Source: Sphingomonadales bacterium (GTDB taxonomy: Bacteria; Pseudomonadota; Alphaproteobacteria; Sphingomonadales; Sphingomonadaceae). Taken from it: 54,910 nucleotides of DNA. The DNA lies in the NCBI GenBank assembly GCA_006226685.1, contig SBGG01000097.1, positions 1 through 54,910 on the forward strand, read 5' to 3'. A model generated the notes under the pieces. It ran no database searches. It saw nothing but the letters and a program-made list of their open reading frames with translations, and was not told the DNA's origin. Every line of letters starts with the position of its first letter. Positions within the stretch are counted from its first letter, which is position 1. This document shows, piece after piece, positions 34,049 to 43,690 of this stretch. The translations under genes and the position numbers were made by a program.

Positions 34049-36184
34049 CTATTTCGCCGCCCGCGCCAGACGCAGCGCGTTGGCGACGACGAGGATCGAT
34101 GACAGGGACATGGCGATGGCGGCGATCAGCGGCGTGACCAGCCCGGCGAGCGCGAGCGGCACGGCGAAGATATTATAGCCGATCGCCAGCGCGAAATTCT
34201 GTCGCACCACCGCCATGGTGCGGCGCGCGGCGGCGATGGTGATGGGCACCCCCACCAGCGAATCGCCGGTGAACACCGCATCGGCCGCCTGCTGCCCGGC
34301 GTCGGTGGCGGAGCCCGGTGCCATGGAGGCGGTCGCCGCCGCCAGTGCGGGGCCGTCATTGAGGCCATCCCCGACCATCAGTACCTTGTGCCCTTCGCCC
34401 TGAAGCGCGTGAATGGCGGCGATCTTGTCCTGCGGCAAGGCCTGCGCCTGTGCGATGATGCCGAGCTGGTTCGCCATGGCCTGCACCGGATCGGACCGGT
34501 CGCCCGAAACGATCGAGGCGGGAATACCCATATCGGCCAGCCGGGCGATCGCGTTTTCGGCATCGGGGCGTAGCCGGTCGGCAAAGCGGATGTCGATATG
34601 CGCATCGCCGATCCGCAAGCGGGTGGCGGCATCGCCCGTGCCGGCTCCTTCGACGCGGGTGAGGGCAACCGGCTCGCCATGCCACAGGCCGGTGACACCC
34701 ATCCCCTGTTCCTCGCGGATATTCTCGACCGGCGCGGGTGTCACGCCCTGCGTGGCCAGAACCTTGTGCAGCGCCTTGCTGATCGGGTGACGGCTCGTCT
34801 GGGCGAGGGCGAGGGTGACCGACTTCTGATCGGCGTTCAGCGCATCGAGATTGAGCGGCGCGAGGCGGCCCAGCGTCAGCGTGCCGGTCTTGTCGAACAG
34901 GGCGCGGTCGATGGTCGCGAACCGTTCCAGCGCGCTGCCGTCCTTTACCAATATGCCGCGCTTCATCAGCGCGCCCGCCGCGACCACCTGAGACACCGGC
35001 ACGGCGAGGCCGAGCGCGCAGGGGCAGGTGATGATGAGCACCGCGACCGCGATGGTCAGCGAATGGTGCCAGCCCGCGCCCGCGATCATCCAGCCGATAA
35101 AGGCGAGGGCGGCCAGGCTGTGGACGGCGGGGGCATAGAGGCGCGCGGCGCGATCGGCGATGCGGACATAGCGGCTGCGCGACTGACCGGCTTCATCCAT
35201 CAACCGGGCGATGTCGGCAATGATCGTATCCGGCCCGGCGGCGGTAACGCGTACCGTGATCGGCGCGACAAGGTTGATCGATCCCGCGAGCACCGTGTCA
35301 CCGGGCATCCGGTCCTGCGGGGCGCTTTCGCCGCTGACCAGCGAGAGGTCGCATTGGCTGTTGCCCTGTTCGATGATGCCGTCGGCGGCGAGATTTTCGC
35401 CTGCAGCGACCAGCATCCTGTCGCCGGGCACGATGTCGGAGGCCTTGACCCAGCGGGTGGAGCCGTCCGGGTTCAGCACCATCGCGCCCGCCGCCTGCTG
35501 GCGTAGCAGGGCGGTGATCCCGGCGCGGGCGCGGTCCCGCATCATCGCGTCCAGCACCCTGCCGATCAGCAGGAAGAAGAGCAGCATCACCGCGCCTTCG
35601 AAATAGGCGTGGGCACCCCCCGTCATCGTTTCGTAGATACTGAGGCCGGTGGCGAGCAGCACGCCGATCGAAATCGGCACGTCCATGTTGGTGCGGCCAT
35701 AGCGTAGCGCCATCGCGGCGGAACTGAAGAAAGGGCGCCCCGAATAGGCGATCACCGGCAGGGCGATCATGCCGGACAGCCAGTAGAACAATTCGCGGGT
35801 GATGCCGGTGGCGCCGGACCAGATCGCGACCGAAAGCAGCATGATGTTCATGCTGCCGAACGCCGCCACGCCCAGCGCGCGGACCAGCTTCTTATGCTCC
35901 TTCGCATCGGTGCCGAGCGGGTTGGCGGCAATGGGCTGAGCCTCGAAGCCGAGTTTGGCGATGGCTTCGATCAGGGCCGGGTCGTCGAGCCGGGCATCGT
36001 GGGAGACGGCGAGTTGTTTCGCCGAGAAATTGACGCGGGCGGCGGCGACGCCGGGCAGACCGCCTATGCCGGTTTCCAGCTTCGAGATACAGCCCGCGCA
36101 CCGCATTCCGGGGACCGCGAAACGACTGTCCTCAAGCCCTTCCCGTGCTTCGGCGAATAGTTCCGGGCGACCCGGCGCCGTCAT
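34049..36184 (-). CDS. ccoI: Copper-transporting P-type ATPase CcoI/FixI
   Basis: 711 aa. N-terminal heavy-metal domain with GMRCAGC (Cys29, Cys32), membrane CPC motif (ITCPCALGLAVP), phosphorylation motif DKTGTLT, and the hinge MVGDGLNDGPAL. It moves copper out of the cytoplasm for assembly of the CuB centre of the cbb3 oxidase. The ATG at 36184 overlaps the ccoH stop (ATGA), so the 22-codon longer frame is rejected. Confidence 0.96.
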   Translation of the reverse strand: MTAPGRPELFAEAREGLEDSRFAVPGMRCAGCISKLETGIGGLPGVAAARVNFSAKQLAVSHDARLDDPALIEAIAKLGFEAQPIAANPLGTDAKEHKKLVRALGVAAFGSMNIMLLSVAIWSGATGITRELFYWLSGMIALPVIAYSGRPFFSSAAMALRYGRTNMDVPISIGVLLATGLSIYETMTGGAHAYFEGAVMLLFFLLIGRVLDAMMRDRARAGITALLRQQAAGAMVLNPDGSTRWVKASDIVPGDRMLVAAGENLAADGIIEQGNSQCDLSLVSGESAPQDRMPGDTVLAGSINLVAPITVRVTAAGPDTIIADIARLMDEAGQSRSRYVRIADRAARLYAPAVHSLAALAFIGWMIAGAGWHHSLTIAVAVLIITCPCALGLAVPVSQVVAAGALMKRGILVKDGSALERFATIDRALFDKTGTLTLGRLAPLNLDALNADQKSVTLALAQTSRHPISKALHKVLATQGVTPAPVENIREEQGMGVTGLWHGEPVALTRVEGAGTGDAATRLRIGDAHIDIRFADRLRPDAENAIARLADMGIPASIVSGDRSDPVQAMANQLGIIAQAQALPQDKIAAIHALQGEGHKVLMVGDGLNDGPALAAATASMAPGSATDAGQQAADAVFTGDSLVGVPITIAAARRTMAVVRQNFALAIGYNIFAVPLALAGLVTPLIAAIAMSLSSILVVANALRLARAAK

Positions 36185-36663
36185 CACGAAATCTCGAAGG
36201 CGAGATCGAGTTCGCGCCTGGCCTGTTGGATGCGCGCACGCAGCTTCCACCGGCCGGCCGGGAGGGGCTCTACGCTGCGATACAGGCCGGGGCCGGTTTC
36301 GATAAAACGCAATCTCTGTATGGGCAGGCGGCCGAGCGGATGTTCGGCCACCACCATGATCGCCGCTCCGGCCAGCGGCGCGTCCAGCGCATCGACCGCG
36401 TTCAGAACCAGATGATCGCCTTCCCGCGCCGGCGGCGAGATTTTCCAGCCCAGTTCCTTTTCGCGTCGTGCCTCGGCGAGCCAGCCGTTGAACTTCTGGC
36501 TCGCGACATAGCTGTTTTCCACCACCGTGCCGCCGAAGGTCGAAATGGCGAAACGGGCCATCACAAGGTTGACGCCGACCACGACCGCGAAGAAGGCGAT
36601 CAGGATCGTGGCGGCATGATAGCCGGTGAAAGGGCGGGCCTTCCTGCCTTCCTGTCGTTCCAT
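36184..36663 (-). CDS. ccoH: CcoH/FixH family protein
   Basis: 159 aa. One N-terminal TM (about 16-36; YHAATILIAFFAVVVGVNLVMARFA) followed by a periplasmic beta-rich domain with the family STFGGTVVENSYVASQKFN motif and a terminal GRWKLRARI strand. It assists cbb3 assembly together with CcoI. It starts 2 bp after the ccoG stop and its stop overlaps ccoI. Confidence 0.95.
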   Translation of the reverse strand: MERQEGRKARPFTGYHAATILIAFFAVVVGVNLVMARFAISTFGGTVVENSYVASQKFNGWLAEARREKELGWKISPPAREGDHLVLNAVDALDAPLAGAAIMVVAEHPLGRLPIQRLRFIETGPGLYRSVEPLPAGRWKLRARIQQARRELDLAFEIS

Positions 36664-36665
36664 GG

Positions 36666-38126
36666 TCAGGAACCTCCGCGTTCGATGATCAGTTCTTCGG
36701 TATCGCTTATCTTGTCATCCTCCAGCCCCTGAACCGAGAGCGAGAATTCCTCTCGCGTGGTACCGGCGCCAGCCTGCATCGGGGTGACGACGAAGAGCCG
36801 CAACTTGGTGACCGCATCGGGAGCGAGCTTCACCTCGAACGACCGCGCGGCCTGCGCACGCGTTTCCTCGTTCCGCCACATCAGCGAGCCCTGAGCACCG
36901 ATCATCGCGACCCGAACGGTGCGCGGGCGGTTCTCCATATTGCGCAGCTTGACCGTATAGGCGTTGCGTATGGCGCCGTCCGACATGCGCACGAACAACG
37001 GGTTGCGATCATGCTGCGCACTGATGTCCAGCCGGGTACGGCTGGTCAGGGCGAACAGCAGGGCAAGGCCGATGCCTGCCCAGACGCCGAAATAGACGAA
37101 GGTGCGCGGGCGCAGGATCGACTTCAACGCCGATACCGGCGCGGCGCCATGCTGTTCCTTCTCCGCATTTTCGAACGTCACATAATCGATCAGGCCGCGG
37201 GGGCGCCCGACCTGAGCCATCACCTTGTCGCAGGCATCGATGCAAAGCGCGCAGGTAATGCAGCCGATCTGCGGTCCTTCGCGAATGTCGATGCCGGTGG
37301 GGCAGACCGCGACGCACTGATTGCAATCGATACAGTCGCCGACCGCTCCGGGGTGGGCCTGCGCCTGCTTCAGGCTGCCGCGCGGTTCGCCACGCCATTT
37401 CCGATAGGTGACGAGCAGCGATTTCTCGTCCATCATCGCCGTCTGGATGCGCGGCCAGGGGCACATATAGATGCACACCTGTTCGCGCATGAAGCCGCCG
37501 AAGACGAAGGTGGTCATCGTCAGCACGAACACCGTCATATAGGCGACCGGCGCAGCATGGCCGGTCCAGAAATCGCGGACAAGCGTGGGCGCATCGCCGA
37601 AATACAGGATCCATGCGCCGCCGGTCCAGAAGGCGATGGCGAGCCATATGCCCCATTTCAGCAGCCGCCGGGCGATCTTGCCCGCACTCCACGGCGCGTT
37701 CTGCAGCCTGATCTGGGCGTTGCGGTCGCCGTCGATGAAGCGTTCGATATGCTGGAACAGGTCGGTCCAGACGGTTTGCGGGCAGCTATAGCCGCACCAG
37801 GCGCGTCCGACCGCAGAGGTGATGAGGAACAGGCCGATGCCGGCCATAACCAGCAATCCGGCGACGAAATAAAATTCATGCGGCCAGATTTCGATCGAGA
37901 ACATGTAGAAGCGCCGGTGGGCGATATCGACCAGCACCGCCTGATCGGGGGCATAGGGCCCGCGGTCCCAGCGTATCCATGGCGTCACATAATAGATCAG
38001 CAACGTGATTGCCATGATCGCCCATTTCAGGCGACGGAAAGTGCCGTCCACCGCCTTGGGGAAGACACTTTTCCGTTTCTGATAAGCGCCCAGCGGCGAG
38101 TTGGTGATGTCACTATTCGCCGACAT
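36666..38126 (-). CDS. ccoG: Membrane ferredoxin-like protein CcoG/FixG
   Basis: 486 aa from ATG 38126. Several TM helices in the first 200 residues are followed by a two-[4Fe-4S] region CIDCNQCVAVCPTGIDIREGPQIGCITCALCIDACDK. The C-terminal third is a periplasmic beta-domain (DISAQHDRNPLFVRMSDGAIRNAYTVKLRNM). CcoG reduces copper for cbb3 assembly in other bacteria. The start overlaps the end of ccoP by 14 bp; the longer frame to 38165 is rejected because its first codons lie in ccoP without a ribosome site. Confidence 0.95.
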   Translation of the reverse strand: MSANSDITNSPLGAYQKRKSVFPKAVDGTFRRLKWAIMAITLLIYYVTPWIRWDRGPYAPDQAVLVDIAHRRFYMFSIEIWPHEFYFVAGLLVMAGIGLFLITSAVGRAWCGYSCPQTVWTDLFQHIERFIDGDRNAQIRLQNAPWSAGKIARRLLKWGIWLAIAFWTGGAWILYFGDAPTLVRDFWTGHAAPVAYMTVFVLTMTTFVFGGFMREQVCIYMCPWPRIQTAMMDEKSLLVTYRKWRGEPRGSLKQAQAHPGAVGDCIDCNQCVAVCPTGIDIREGPQIGCITCALCIDACDKVMAQVGRPRGLIDYVTFENAEKEQHGAAPVSALKSILRPRTFVYFGVWAGIGLALLFALTSRTRLDISAQHDRNPLFVRMSDGAIRNAYTVKLRNMENRPRTVRVAMIGAQGSLMWRNEETRAQAARSFEVKLAPDAVTKLRLFVVTPMQAGAGTTREEFSLSVQGLEDDKISDTEELIIERGGS

Positions 38127-39078
38127 TGCCTTCTTCCACCGGGCCTTCCTGTGCCGCGCCCACATCCGCCGCAGTCATGTCGGCGGCCATCTCTGCGGCG
38201 GGCATTGCTTCGCCGCCGCCCAGCGAGTGGACATAGGCGGCCAGCATGCGGATCGTCGCCTTGTCGAGGCGCAGCCCCCATGCGGGCATCACGCCGAAGC
38301 GGCTGTTGGCGATGGTCTGGCTGATGGAGGCGCGGTCGCCGCCATAGAGCCAGATCGCGTCGGCGAGGTTCGGCGCCCCCTGCATCCGGTCGCCATGGCC
38401 TTCGGGGCCGTGACAAATGGCGCAATTGGCCTCGAAAATCGGCTGGCCGCGGCGGGAGGAAGCGCTCGGTTTTTCCTGATGCGAGATCACCCGGACGAAC
38501 GAGGTCACATCCTCGATCTGGGCGGGCTGCAACAAGCCGTCCTTGCCGAAGGCGGGCATTTGCGAATAGCGGGTTTCGACGTGGTTGGGTTGACGAACGC
38601 CGTCAGTGATCGTCTTTTCGATGGTGGCAAGGTCGCCGCCCCACAGCCAGTCGTCGTCATTGAGGTTGGGATAGCCCTTTGACCCTGCGGCGCCCGCACC
38701 ATGGCACTGCACGCAATAAACCTTGAACGCGGCCGATCCGCCCGCGATCGCTTCCTGCATCAGTTGCTCATTGCCCTCCAGCTTGTGGATGTCGGCGGCA
38801 ACGAGCGCCTGTCGCACCTGATTGAGTTCCGCATCGCGCGCATTCAGTTCCTTCTGGAGCTGATCGCGGCTCGACCATTTGAAGAGGCCGCCGGTCGCGC
38901 CGTTCGCGCCCGGGACCGAGGGGTAGAGGAAGCAATAGCCGATCGCGAACGCGATGCAGGCATAGAAGGACCACAGCCACCAGCGCGGCAGAGGCGTGTT
39001 CAGTTCCTCGATGCCATCCCACTCATGGCCGACGGTTTCGGTGCCGGTTGGCTGGTCGATGCGCTTATTCCCTGACAT
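38113..39078 (-). CDS. ccoP: cbb3 oxidase diheme subunit CcoP
   Basis: 321 aa. N-terminal TM (about 34-53), then two c-type heme sites, CVQCH (122-126) and CAICH (219-223), each with a downstream Met ligand (SQMPAFG and GVMPAWG). It passes electrons from cytochrome c to CcoO/CcoN. The DGIEELNTPLPRWWLWSFY segment is a CcoP hallmark. ATG 39078 overlaps the end of ccoQ. Confidence 0.97.
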   Translation of the reverse strand: MSGNKRIDQPTGTETVGHEWDGIEELNTPLPRWWLWSFYACIAFAIGYCFLYPSVPGANGATGGLFKWSSRDQLQKELNARDAELNQVRQALVAADIHKLEGNEQLMQEAIAGGSAAFKVYCVQCHGAGAAGSKGYPNLNDDDWLWGGDLATIEKTITDGVRQPNHVETRYSQMPAFGKDGLLQPAQIEDVTSFVRVISHQEKPSASSRRGQPIFEANCAICHGPEGHGDRMQGAPNLADAIWLYGGDRASISQTIANSRFGVMPAWGLRLDKATIRMLAAYVHSLGGGEAMPAAEMAADMTAADVGAAQEGPVEEGNVGE

Positions 39079-39268
39079 CGTCGCGCTCCTTGTGGAATTC
39101 GCCGGTTGTGTGAGAGTCACCGGCCTCATCGAAGATCATCGTGGCGGCGGATTTATGGCGATCCCGCGCGCCGGGAAGGAAGGTCCAGCCGATAAGGCCG
39201 AGAAAGGTCAGGCCCATGAAGACAAGGCCCCAGCTATCGGCGAAATGCCGCAGGTCGTTATAGGTCAT
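39065..39268 (-). CDS. ccoQ: cbb3 oxidase subunit CcoQ
   Basis: 67 aa. A single TM (about 12-32; [21 protein letters not shown]) followed by a charged tail, as in CcoQ, which stabilises the oxidase. The start overlaps the ccoO stop as ATGA and the end overlaps ccoP. Confidence 0.93.
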   Translation of the reverse strand: MTYNDLRHFADSWGLVFMGLTFLGLIGWTFLPGARDRHKSAATMIFDEAGDSHTTGEFHKERDDVRE

Positions 39269-39999
39269 TGCGGCTCCTCCTGACCGGCGGCGGCCTTGAA
39301 ATCGACCAGCGTGCCGAGCATCTGGAGATAGGCGACGAGCGCGTCCATCTCCGTCAGCTTTTGCGGGTTTCCGTCAAAATCGCGGGCCTGGGCCTTGGGA
39401 TAGCGGCGCAGCAGGTCTTCTGTATCCGCCTCGGGGTCGGCCTGCGCCAGCAGGTCGGCATTGGCCTTTTCGAGATCCTCATCGGTATAGGGCACGCCAA
39501 CGCGGGTGAGCGCCCGCAGATGCTTCGTCATGTCGCCGGCCTTCAGCTCATGCTCGGCGAGGAAGGCATAGGGCGGCATGATCGATTCCGGCACCACCGC
39601 GCGCGGATCGATCAGATGCTGCACATGCCATTCGTCCGAATAGCGGCCGCCGACGCGGGCAAGGTCCGGCCCGGTCCGCTTCGACCCCCATTGGAACGGG
39701 TGATCGTACATGGATTCGGCGGCAAGGCTGTAATGACCATAGCGTTCGACCTCGTCCCGGAACGGACGGATCATCTGGCTGTGACAATTATAGCAGCCCT
39801 CGCGCATATAGATGTTGCGTCCCGCCAGTTCGAGCGGGGTGTAGGGACGCATCCCCTCAACCTTCTCGACCGTGCTCTTCACCCAGAAGAGCGGAACGAT
39901 TTCAACCAGCCCGCCGATGGTGACGACGAGGAAGGCAAGAACGGCCAGCAACGTGACGTTGCGTTCGATCTTCTTGTGCTTTTCCGTGATCGTGGTCAT
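39265..39999 (-). CDS. ccoO: cbb3 oxidase monoheme subunit CcoO
   Basis: 244 aa. One N-terminal TM (about 15-38) and one c-type heme motif, CYNCH (69-73), in the family context [18 protein letters not shown]; the Met ligand probably lies in SIMPPYAFL. It transfers electrons from CcoP to CcoN. It begins 6 bp after the ccoN stop. Confidence 0.97.
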   Translation of the reverse strand: MTTITEKHKKIERNVTLLAVLAFLVVTIGGLVEIVPLFWVKSTVEKVEGMRPYTPLELAGRNIYMREGCYNCHSQMIRPFRDEVERYGHYSLAAESMYDHPFQWGSKRTGPDLARVGGRYSDEWHVQHLIDPRAVVPESIMPPYAFLAEHELKAGDMTKHLRALTRVGVPYTDEDLEKANADLLAQADPEADTEDLLRRYPKAQARDFDGNPQKLTEMDALVAYLQMLGTLVDFKAAAGQEEPQ

Positions 40000-40005
40000 G
40001 TCGCC

Positions 40006-41664
40006 TCACTCCGCCGGAACCGCGGTGACCGGACGGTCGGCGGCTTCGTCATAGGGGGTTTCGGTCATCGGCTTCTCCTCGCGCAGCTTGCCCGCGATGG
40101 TCATCGCCACATTATAGGCCATGATGACGGCACCGGTCAGGTACAGCACACCGCCGGTCGCGCGGATCACATACATCGGGAACATCGCCTTCACGACTTC
40201 GGAGAAGGAGTAGACGAGGTAGCCGTCGGAGCCATATTCGCGCCACATCAGGCCCTGCATGATGCCCGCGACCCACATGGACGCGGCGTAGAGGACGATG
40301 CCGATGGTGGCGAGCCAGAAGTGCCAGTTGACCATGCGCAGCGAGTAGAGCCGCTGACGGTTCCACAGGCGCGGGGCGAGATAATAGACGGCGGAGAAGG
40401 TGATCATGCCGTTCCATCCCAATGCGCCGGAGTGAACATGGCCTATGGTCCAGTCGGTATAATGCGACAGGCTGTTGACTGCCTTGATCGACATCATCGG
40501 CCCTTCGAAGGTCGACATGCCGTAAAAGGCGACCGCAAGCACCATCATGCGGATGATCGGATCGGTACGGATCTTGTCCCATGCGCCGTTCAGCGTCATC
40601 AGGCCGTTGATCATGCCGCCCCAGCTCGGCATCCACAGCATGATCGAGAAAACCATGCCCAGCGTCTGCGCCCAGTCGGGCAGTGCGGTGTAGTGAAGGT
40701 GGTGCGGACCCGCCCAGATATAGAGGAAGATCAGCGACCAGAAGTGGATGATCGACAGGCGATAGCTGTAGATCGGCCGCTCGGCCTGCTTCGGCACGAA
40801 ATAATACATCATCGCGAGGAAGCCGGCGGTCAGGAAGAAGCCGACCGCATTATGGCCGTACCACCATTGAGTCAGCGCGTCCTGCACGCCCGAAAAGGCG
40901 GCGTAGCTCTTCGATCCGAACAGGCTGACCGGCATCGTCAGATTGTTGACGATGTGCAGCATCGCGATGGTCAGGATGAAGGAAAGATAGAACCAGTTCG
41001 CCACATAGATATGCGGTTCGCTGCGCTTGATGATGGTGCCGACGAACACCGCGAGATAGGCGACCCAGACGATGGTGAGCCACAGGTCGACATACCATTC
41101 GGGTTCGGCATATTCGCGGGCCTCGGTAATGCCCATCAGATAGCCGGTCGCGGCCAGCACGATGAACATCTGATAGCCCCAGAACACGAACCGGGCGAGG
41201 GTCGGGAAGGCGAGCCGCGCGCGGCAGGTGCGCTGCACGACATAGAAGCTGGTCGCGATCAGTGCGTTGCCGCCAAAGGCGAAGATGACCGCCGAGGTAT
41301 GGAGCGGGCGCAGGCGCCCGAAGGTCGTATATTCCAGACCCAGGTTGAGCACGGGGAAGGCGAGCTGAAGCGCGACGTAAAGCCCCGCCGCGAAACCGGC
41401 AAGGCCCCAGAAAACCGTCGCGATCAGGCCCCAGCGGATCGGATCGTCATCATAACGGCCCGGATCGGCGGGAGTGCGCAAAATGCCGCGGGCGATCGCG
41501 CCATAATCGGCGCGGCTGATCGTCAGCCAGAGCATCAGGAGGGCGGCTGCGGTAACTATCCCCATATGGACCGCAAAGCCGCCGTCGGCGCTCAGTACTA
41601 ATGCGCTGAAAGCGAGCAGGGCGACCAACAGCCATCCCCCCGCGCGAAGCACAAGTATTTCCAT
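40006..41664 (-). CDS. ccoN: cbb3-type cytochrome c oxidase catalytic subunit CcoN
   Basis: 552 aa from ATG 41664 with about twelve TM helices. Typical segments with heme and CuB ligands are present: [81 protein letters not shown] and [18 protein letters not shown] GHVHSGALG. It reduces O2 at high affinity and pumps protons. It is the first gene of the operon; an FNR box lies about 90 bp upstream of the ATG, so the longer frame to 41712 is unlikely. Confidence 0.97.
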   Translation of the reverse strand: MEILVLRAGGWLLVALLAFSALVLSADGGFAVHMGIVTAAALLMLWLTISRADYGAIARGILRTPADPGRYDDDPIRWGLIATVFWGLAGFAAGLYVALQLAFPVLNLGLEYTTFGRLRPLHTSAVIFAFGGNALIATSFYVVQRTCRARLAFPTLARFVFWGYQMFIVLAATGYLMGITEAREYAEPEWYVDLWLTIVWVAYLAVFVGTIIKRSEPHIYVANWFYLSFILTIAMLHIVNNLTMPVSLFGSKSYAAFSGVQDALTQWWYGHNAVGFFLTAGFLAMMYYFVPKQAERPIYSYRLSIIHFWSLIFLYIWAGPHHLHYTALPDWAQTLGMVFSIMLWMPSWGGMINGLMTLNGAWDKIRTDPIIRMMVLAVAFYGMSTFEGPMMSIKAVNSLSHYTDWTIGHVHSGALGWNGMITFSAVYYLAPRLWNRQRLYSLRMVNWHFWLATIGIVLYAASMWVAGIMQGLMWREYGSDGYLVYSFSEVVKAMFPMYVIRATGGVLYLTGAVIMAYNVAMTIAGKLREEKPMTETPYDEAADRPVTAVPAE

Positions 41665-41746
41665 TTTTCTTACCCCGTTCAAAGCCCCTGCTTCTTGTCT
41701 AGGGCCTACCATGATTGGTCGCTATGACATAGCGTGAAAGCAGTCT

Positions 41747-41760
41747 TTGATACGGGTCAA
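41747..41760. promoter_or_regulatory. FNR box upstream of ccoN
   Basis: TTGATACGGGTCAA matches TTGAT-N4-ATCAA at 9 of 10 fixed positions. Its centre is about 90 bp upstream of the ccoN start and within the gap after the fnr-type gene, so it is well placed to activate the cco operon under low oxygen. Confidence 0.8.
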
Positions 41761-41809
41761 TAATGTAGTTTGCAGCGCGGAAGGCCGGAAATGTCGGATT
41801 TCCGAGGGT

Positions 41810-42517
41810 TTAGCGGACGCTTCCCGATGATGCGATTCCGGCCAGTGCTTCCCGGTCGAGTATCTCGATGCGGCGGCGGCTTGGCACGCCGATGATTCCC
41901 TCCGCCTTGAAATCATTGAGGCGGCGGCTGACCGTTTCGATGGTGAGGCCCAATATGTCCGCAATTTGTTGCCGCCCGAAGGGCAGGTCGAAGGCATTGA
42001 TGGGGCCGTTGCTGGAGCAGTCGGGCCGGACCAGCCGTTCGGACATGTCGAGCAGGAAGGTGGCGAGCTTTTCCGAAGCCGTCATGCGGCCAAGCAGCAA
42101 CAGCCAGCGTCGTGTCCGGTCGAGTTCTGCCAGAGTGCGTTCGAGCAGCTTATGCTCGAGTTGCGGGTGCTCCTGAGCGAAGCGATCGAAATCGCCGCCC
42201 GAAAAAGTACAGACATGGGCCTCGGTCAGCGCCGTGACATTATGCTGCGCCCGCGCGCCGAAAGGGCGGCCGATGAAATCGGACGGATAGACGACGCCGA
42301 CAATCTGTTCGCGGCCGTCGCTCAAAGAGGTGGACAGCTTCAGCACGCCCTCGATCACATTGGCGACGAGCAGTGAATCCTCACCCTCCCAGATCAGGGT
42401 CTGGCCGGGCACGAGGCGGTGATGCCGACCCATCTTCCCCAGCGCGGCAACCTCATTGAGGTCCAGCGCGGAGCAGATGGCGCGGTTCCGTACGACGCAT
42501 GTTGTGCAAGGGTCCAT
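41810..42517 (-). CDS. fnr: FNR-type oxygen-sensing regulator (Crp/Fnr family)
   Basis: 235 aa. N-terminal cysteines Cys4, Cys7 and Cys15 (MDPCTTCVVRNRAIC) plus Cys103 (HVCTF) fit a [4Fe-4S]-binding FNR. A cyclic-nucleotide-like beta barrel, dimer helix and C-terminal HTH follow; in the recognition helix IETVSRR the Glu195, Ser198 and Arg199 pattern specifies TTGAT half-sites, which are found at ccoN and hemN. The start is ATG 42517, because the longer frame begins with TTG. It likely activates cco, hemN and perhaps ompW. Confidence 0.93.
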   Translation of the reverse strand: MDPCTTCVVRNRAICSALDLNEVAALGKMGRHHRLVPGQTLIWEGEDSLLVANVIEGVLKLSTSLSDGREQIVGVVYPSDFIGRPFGARAQHNVTALTEAHVCTFSGGDFDRFAQEHPQLEHKLLERTLAELDRTRRWLLLLGRMTASEKLATFLLDMSERLVRPDCSSNGPINAFDLPFGRQQIADILGLTIETVSRRLNDFKAEGIIGVPSRRRIEILDREALAGIASSGSVR

Positions 42518-42563
42518 GATCCGGCCTGTAGCAGCGCCGGTTCCTGCTGACAATTATGCTGAG

Positions 42564-42581
42564 CCGATTTGGCTGAATCGG
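42564..42581. promoter_or_regulatory. Inverted repeat upstream of fnr
   Basis: CCGATT-TGGCTG-AATCGG, with perfect 6-bp arms and a 6-bp spacer, 47 bp upstream of the fnr start. It is possibly an operator for an unknown regulator. Confidence 0.4.
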
Positions 42582-42702
42582 TTGGGATAGTCGCATGTGG
42601 GAAGGCGACGCGGGCGACCAGCAGGAAAATCTTGCGTCCCGCTCGCCGGGCGGGGCATAGCCGAAGGCATATTGCATCCGCATGACGAGAGGATTCTTCC
42701 CG

Positions 42703-42804
42703 ATGACATCCTTGCCTGTGATGTACGGCATCCCCGATTGCGAGCAATCTGTTCATGCACGTAGACAGGAAATATTTTCCGGGAAAGCCGCGGCTTTCCA
42801 ATGA
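42703..42804 (+). pseudogene. N-terminal remnant of an ArsC/YffB-like gene
   Basis: A 33-codon frame whose start, with PVMYGIPDCEQSVHARR, resembles the N-terminus of the intact neighbour (ALYGIPNCDTVKRARAW), including the catalytic-Cys context. It then ends at a stop codon. It lies directly upstream of the intact yffB-like gene, as if one tandem copy had been truncated. The match is short, so chance is not excluded. Confidence 0.4.
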
Positions 42805-42811
42805 TTTCATT
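42782..42811. promoter_or_regulatory. Two adjacent palindromes upstream of yffB-like gene
   Basis: GGAAAGCCGCGGCTTTCC (42782-42799) is an 18-bp perfect palindrome, directly followed by AATGATTTCATT (arms AATGA/TCATT). They end 14 bp before the gene's ATG, in a position suited to repression. Confidence 0.45.
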
Positions 42812-42825
42812 GAAAGAGAGGTATC

Positions 42826-43176
42826 ATGACAATAGCGCTGTATGGGATTCCGAACTGCGATACCGTGAAAAGAGCTCGCGCTTGGTTGGCAGATCGTGGC
42901 GCTGTTTATGAATTCCACAATTACAAGAAGAATGGGGTGGATGTCGCCAAGCTGATAGATTGGGTCGATCGGTTCGGCTGGGAAAAGGTGCTCAATCGTG
43001 CCGGGACTACCTTCAGGAAATTGCCGGATAGCGTGAAAGCGGATTTGGATGCCGCCAAGGCCATCGCTGTGATGGCGGAAAATCCGTCAGCTATTAAGCG
43101 GCCAATCGTTGAATATGATGGCGGGATATTGTTGGGTTTCAATACGGCTGAATGGGAAAAAGCGCTGCAGTCTTGA
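42826..43176 (+). CDS. yffB: ArsC/Spx-family reductase-like protein (YffB type)
   Basis: 116 aa thioredoxin-fold protein. Catalytic-type Cys11 in LYGIPNCDTVKRARAWL, the FHNYKKNGVD strand, GWEKVLNRAGTTFRKLPD, and the late IKRPIVEYDGGILLGFN motif. It lacks the three-Cys arsenate reductase set, so it belongs with YffB/Spx-like proteins of uncertain function, perhaps glutathione-dependent thiol reduction. AGAGAGG lies about 6 nt before the ATG. Lower GC than neighbouring genes and decayed relatives at 42703 and 47388 suggest a mobile or duplicated history. Confidence 0.88.
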   Translation: MTIALYGIPNCDTVKRARAWLADRGAVYEFHNYKKNGVDVAKLIDWVDRFGWEKVLNRAGTTFRKLPDSVKADLDAAKAIAVMAENPSAIKRPIVEYDGGILLGFNTAEWEKALQS

Positions 43177-43191
43177 GAGCCTTGCCGCCAG

Positions 43192-43203
43192 GGGGCCTGA
43201 CCC
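43192..43203. repeat. Short repeat GGGGCCTGACCC, copy 4
   Basis: Identical to the 12-mer at 33603-33614 and followed by CCCTGG-like bases on the other strand as there. It lies 15 bp after the yffB-like gene. Confidence 0.4.
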
Positions 43204-43690
43204 AAGAATCACAAAGGCCTTCTGCTTGCCCGCAGGCACGCGGTCAGGCCGCTTGAAACGAAAAACGTCTGGATTGACGCGGTGCATCGACGCGGATTTG
43301 CTTGCTCGCTTCATTGGTGCGCGTCACCTATCTGGTAGCCTGAAGCGGCGTTCCGTCAATTTCCGCTTCCGCGAGCGCCTGCTGTCGATTGAGGTGGTTG
43401 GCGAGCTTGCCCCGCGCAGTACCTGTTCGGGTGTCCGGGGGGGGGTATTGCGATTGGCGGTAGTCAGTTTGAGAGTTTTGAGGGGCGACATTTTCATTAT
43501 CCCTTGGCCAATATGGTCAAGGCCAGTCGATGGCATCGTCGTTTAGGCGGTCGATCGGAATTTCACCGCATTATTGTATAATTATCGATTATTGACCCCT
43601 GCAGGCTGGATCCCTGGCGCAGCAGAAACGGAATGCGCCAGGGACCACTCTACCGACTTTTGGCGGACCAATATCTGAGCCGACAATCAA
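43204..43690. other. Intergenic region without convincing gene
   Basis: About 490 bases between the yffB-like gene and the flagellin gene. The small frames on either strand show no family features. A 9-G run is at 43437-43445. The half nearest the flagellin 3' end may hold its terminator, but no clean hairpin plus T-run was found. The region could be a decayed insertion. Confidence 0.45.

Noticed and set aside
37011..38324. 437-codon plus-strand frame over ccoG and ccoP
   Set aside because: Antisense shadow of well-identified genes.
39268..41601. 777-codon open frame on the plus strand across ccoO and ccoN
   Set aside because: It is antisense to two unmistakable oxidase genes, has low-complexity His/Asp/Arg-rich composition and no domain. 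Long antisense frames are usual in GC-rich codon-biased DNA.
42394..42918. 174-codon minus-strand frame upstream of fnr
   Set aside because: It overlaps the intact fnr and yffB-like genes in other frames and shows no family pattern.
43109..43546. 145-codon plus-strand frame after the yffB-like gene
   Set aside because: It starts inside yffB in another frame, and no domain or ribosome site is visible.
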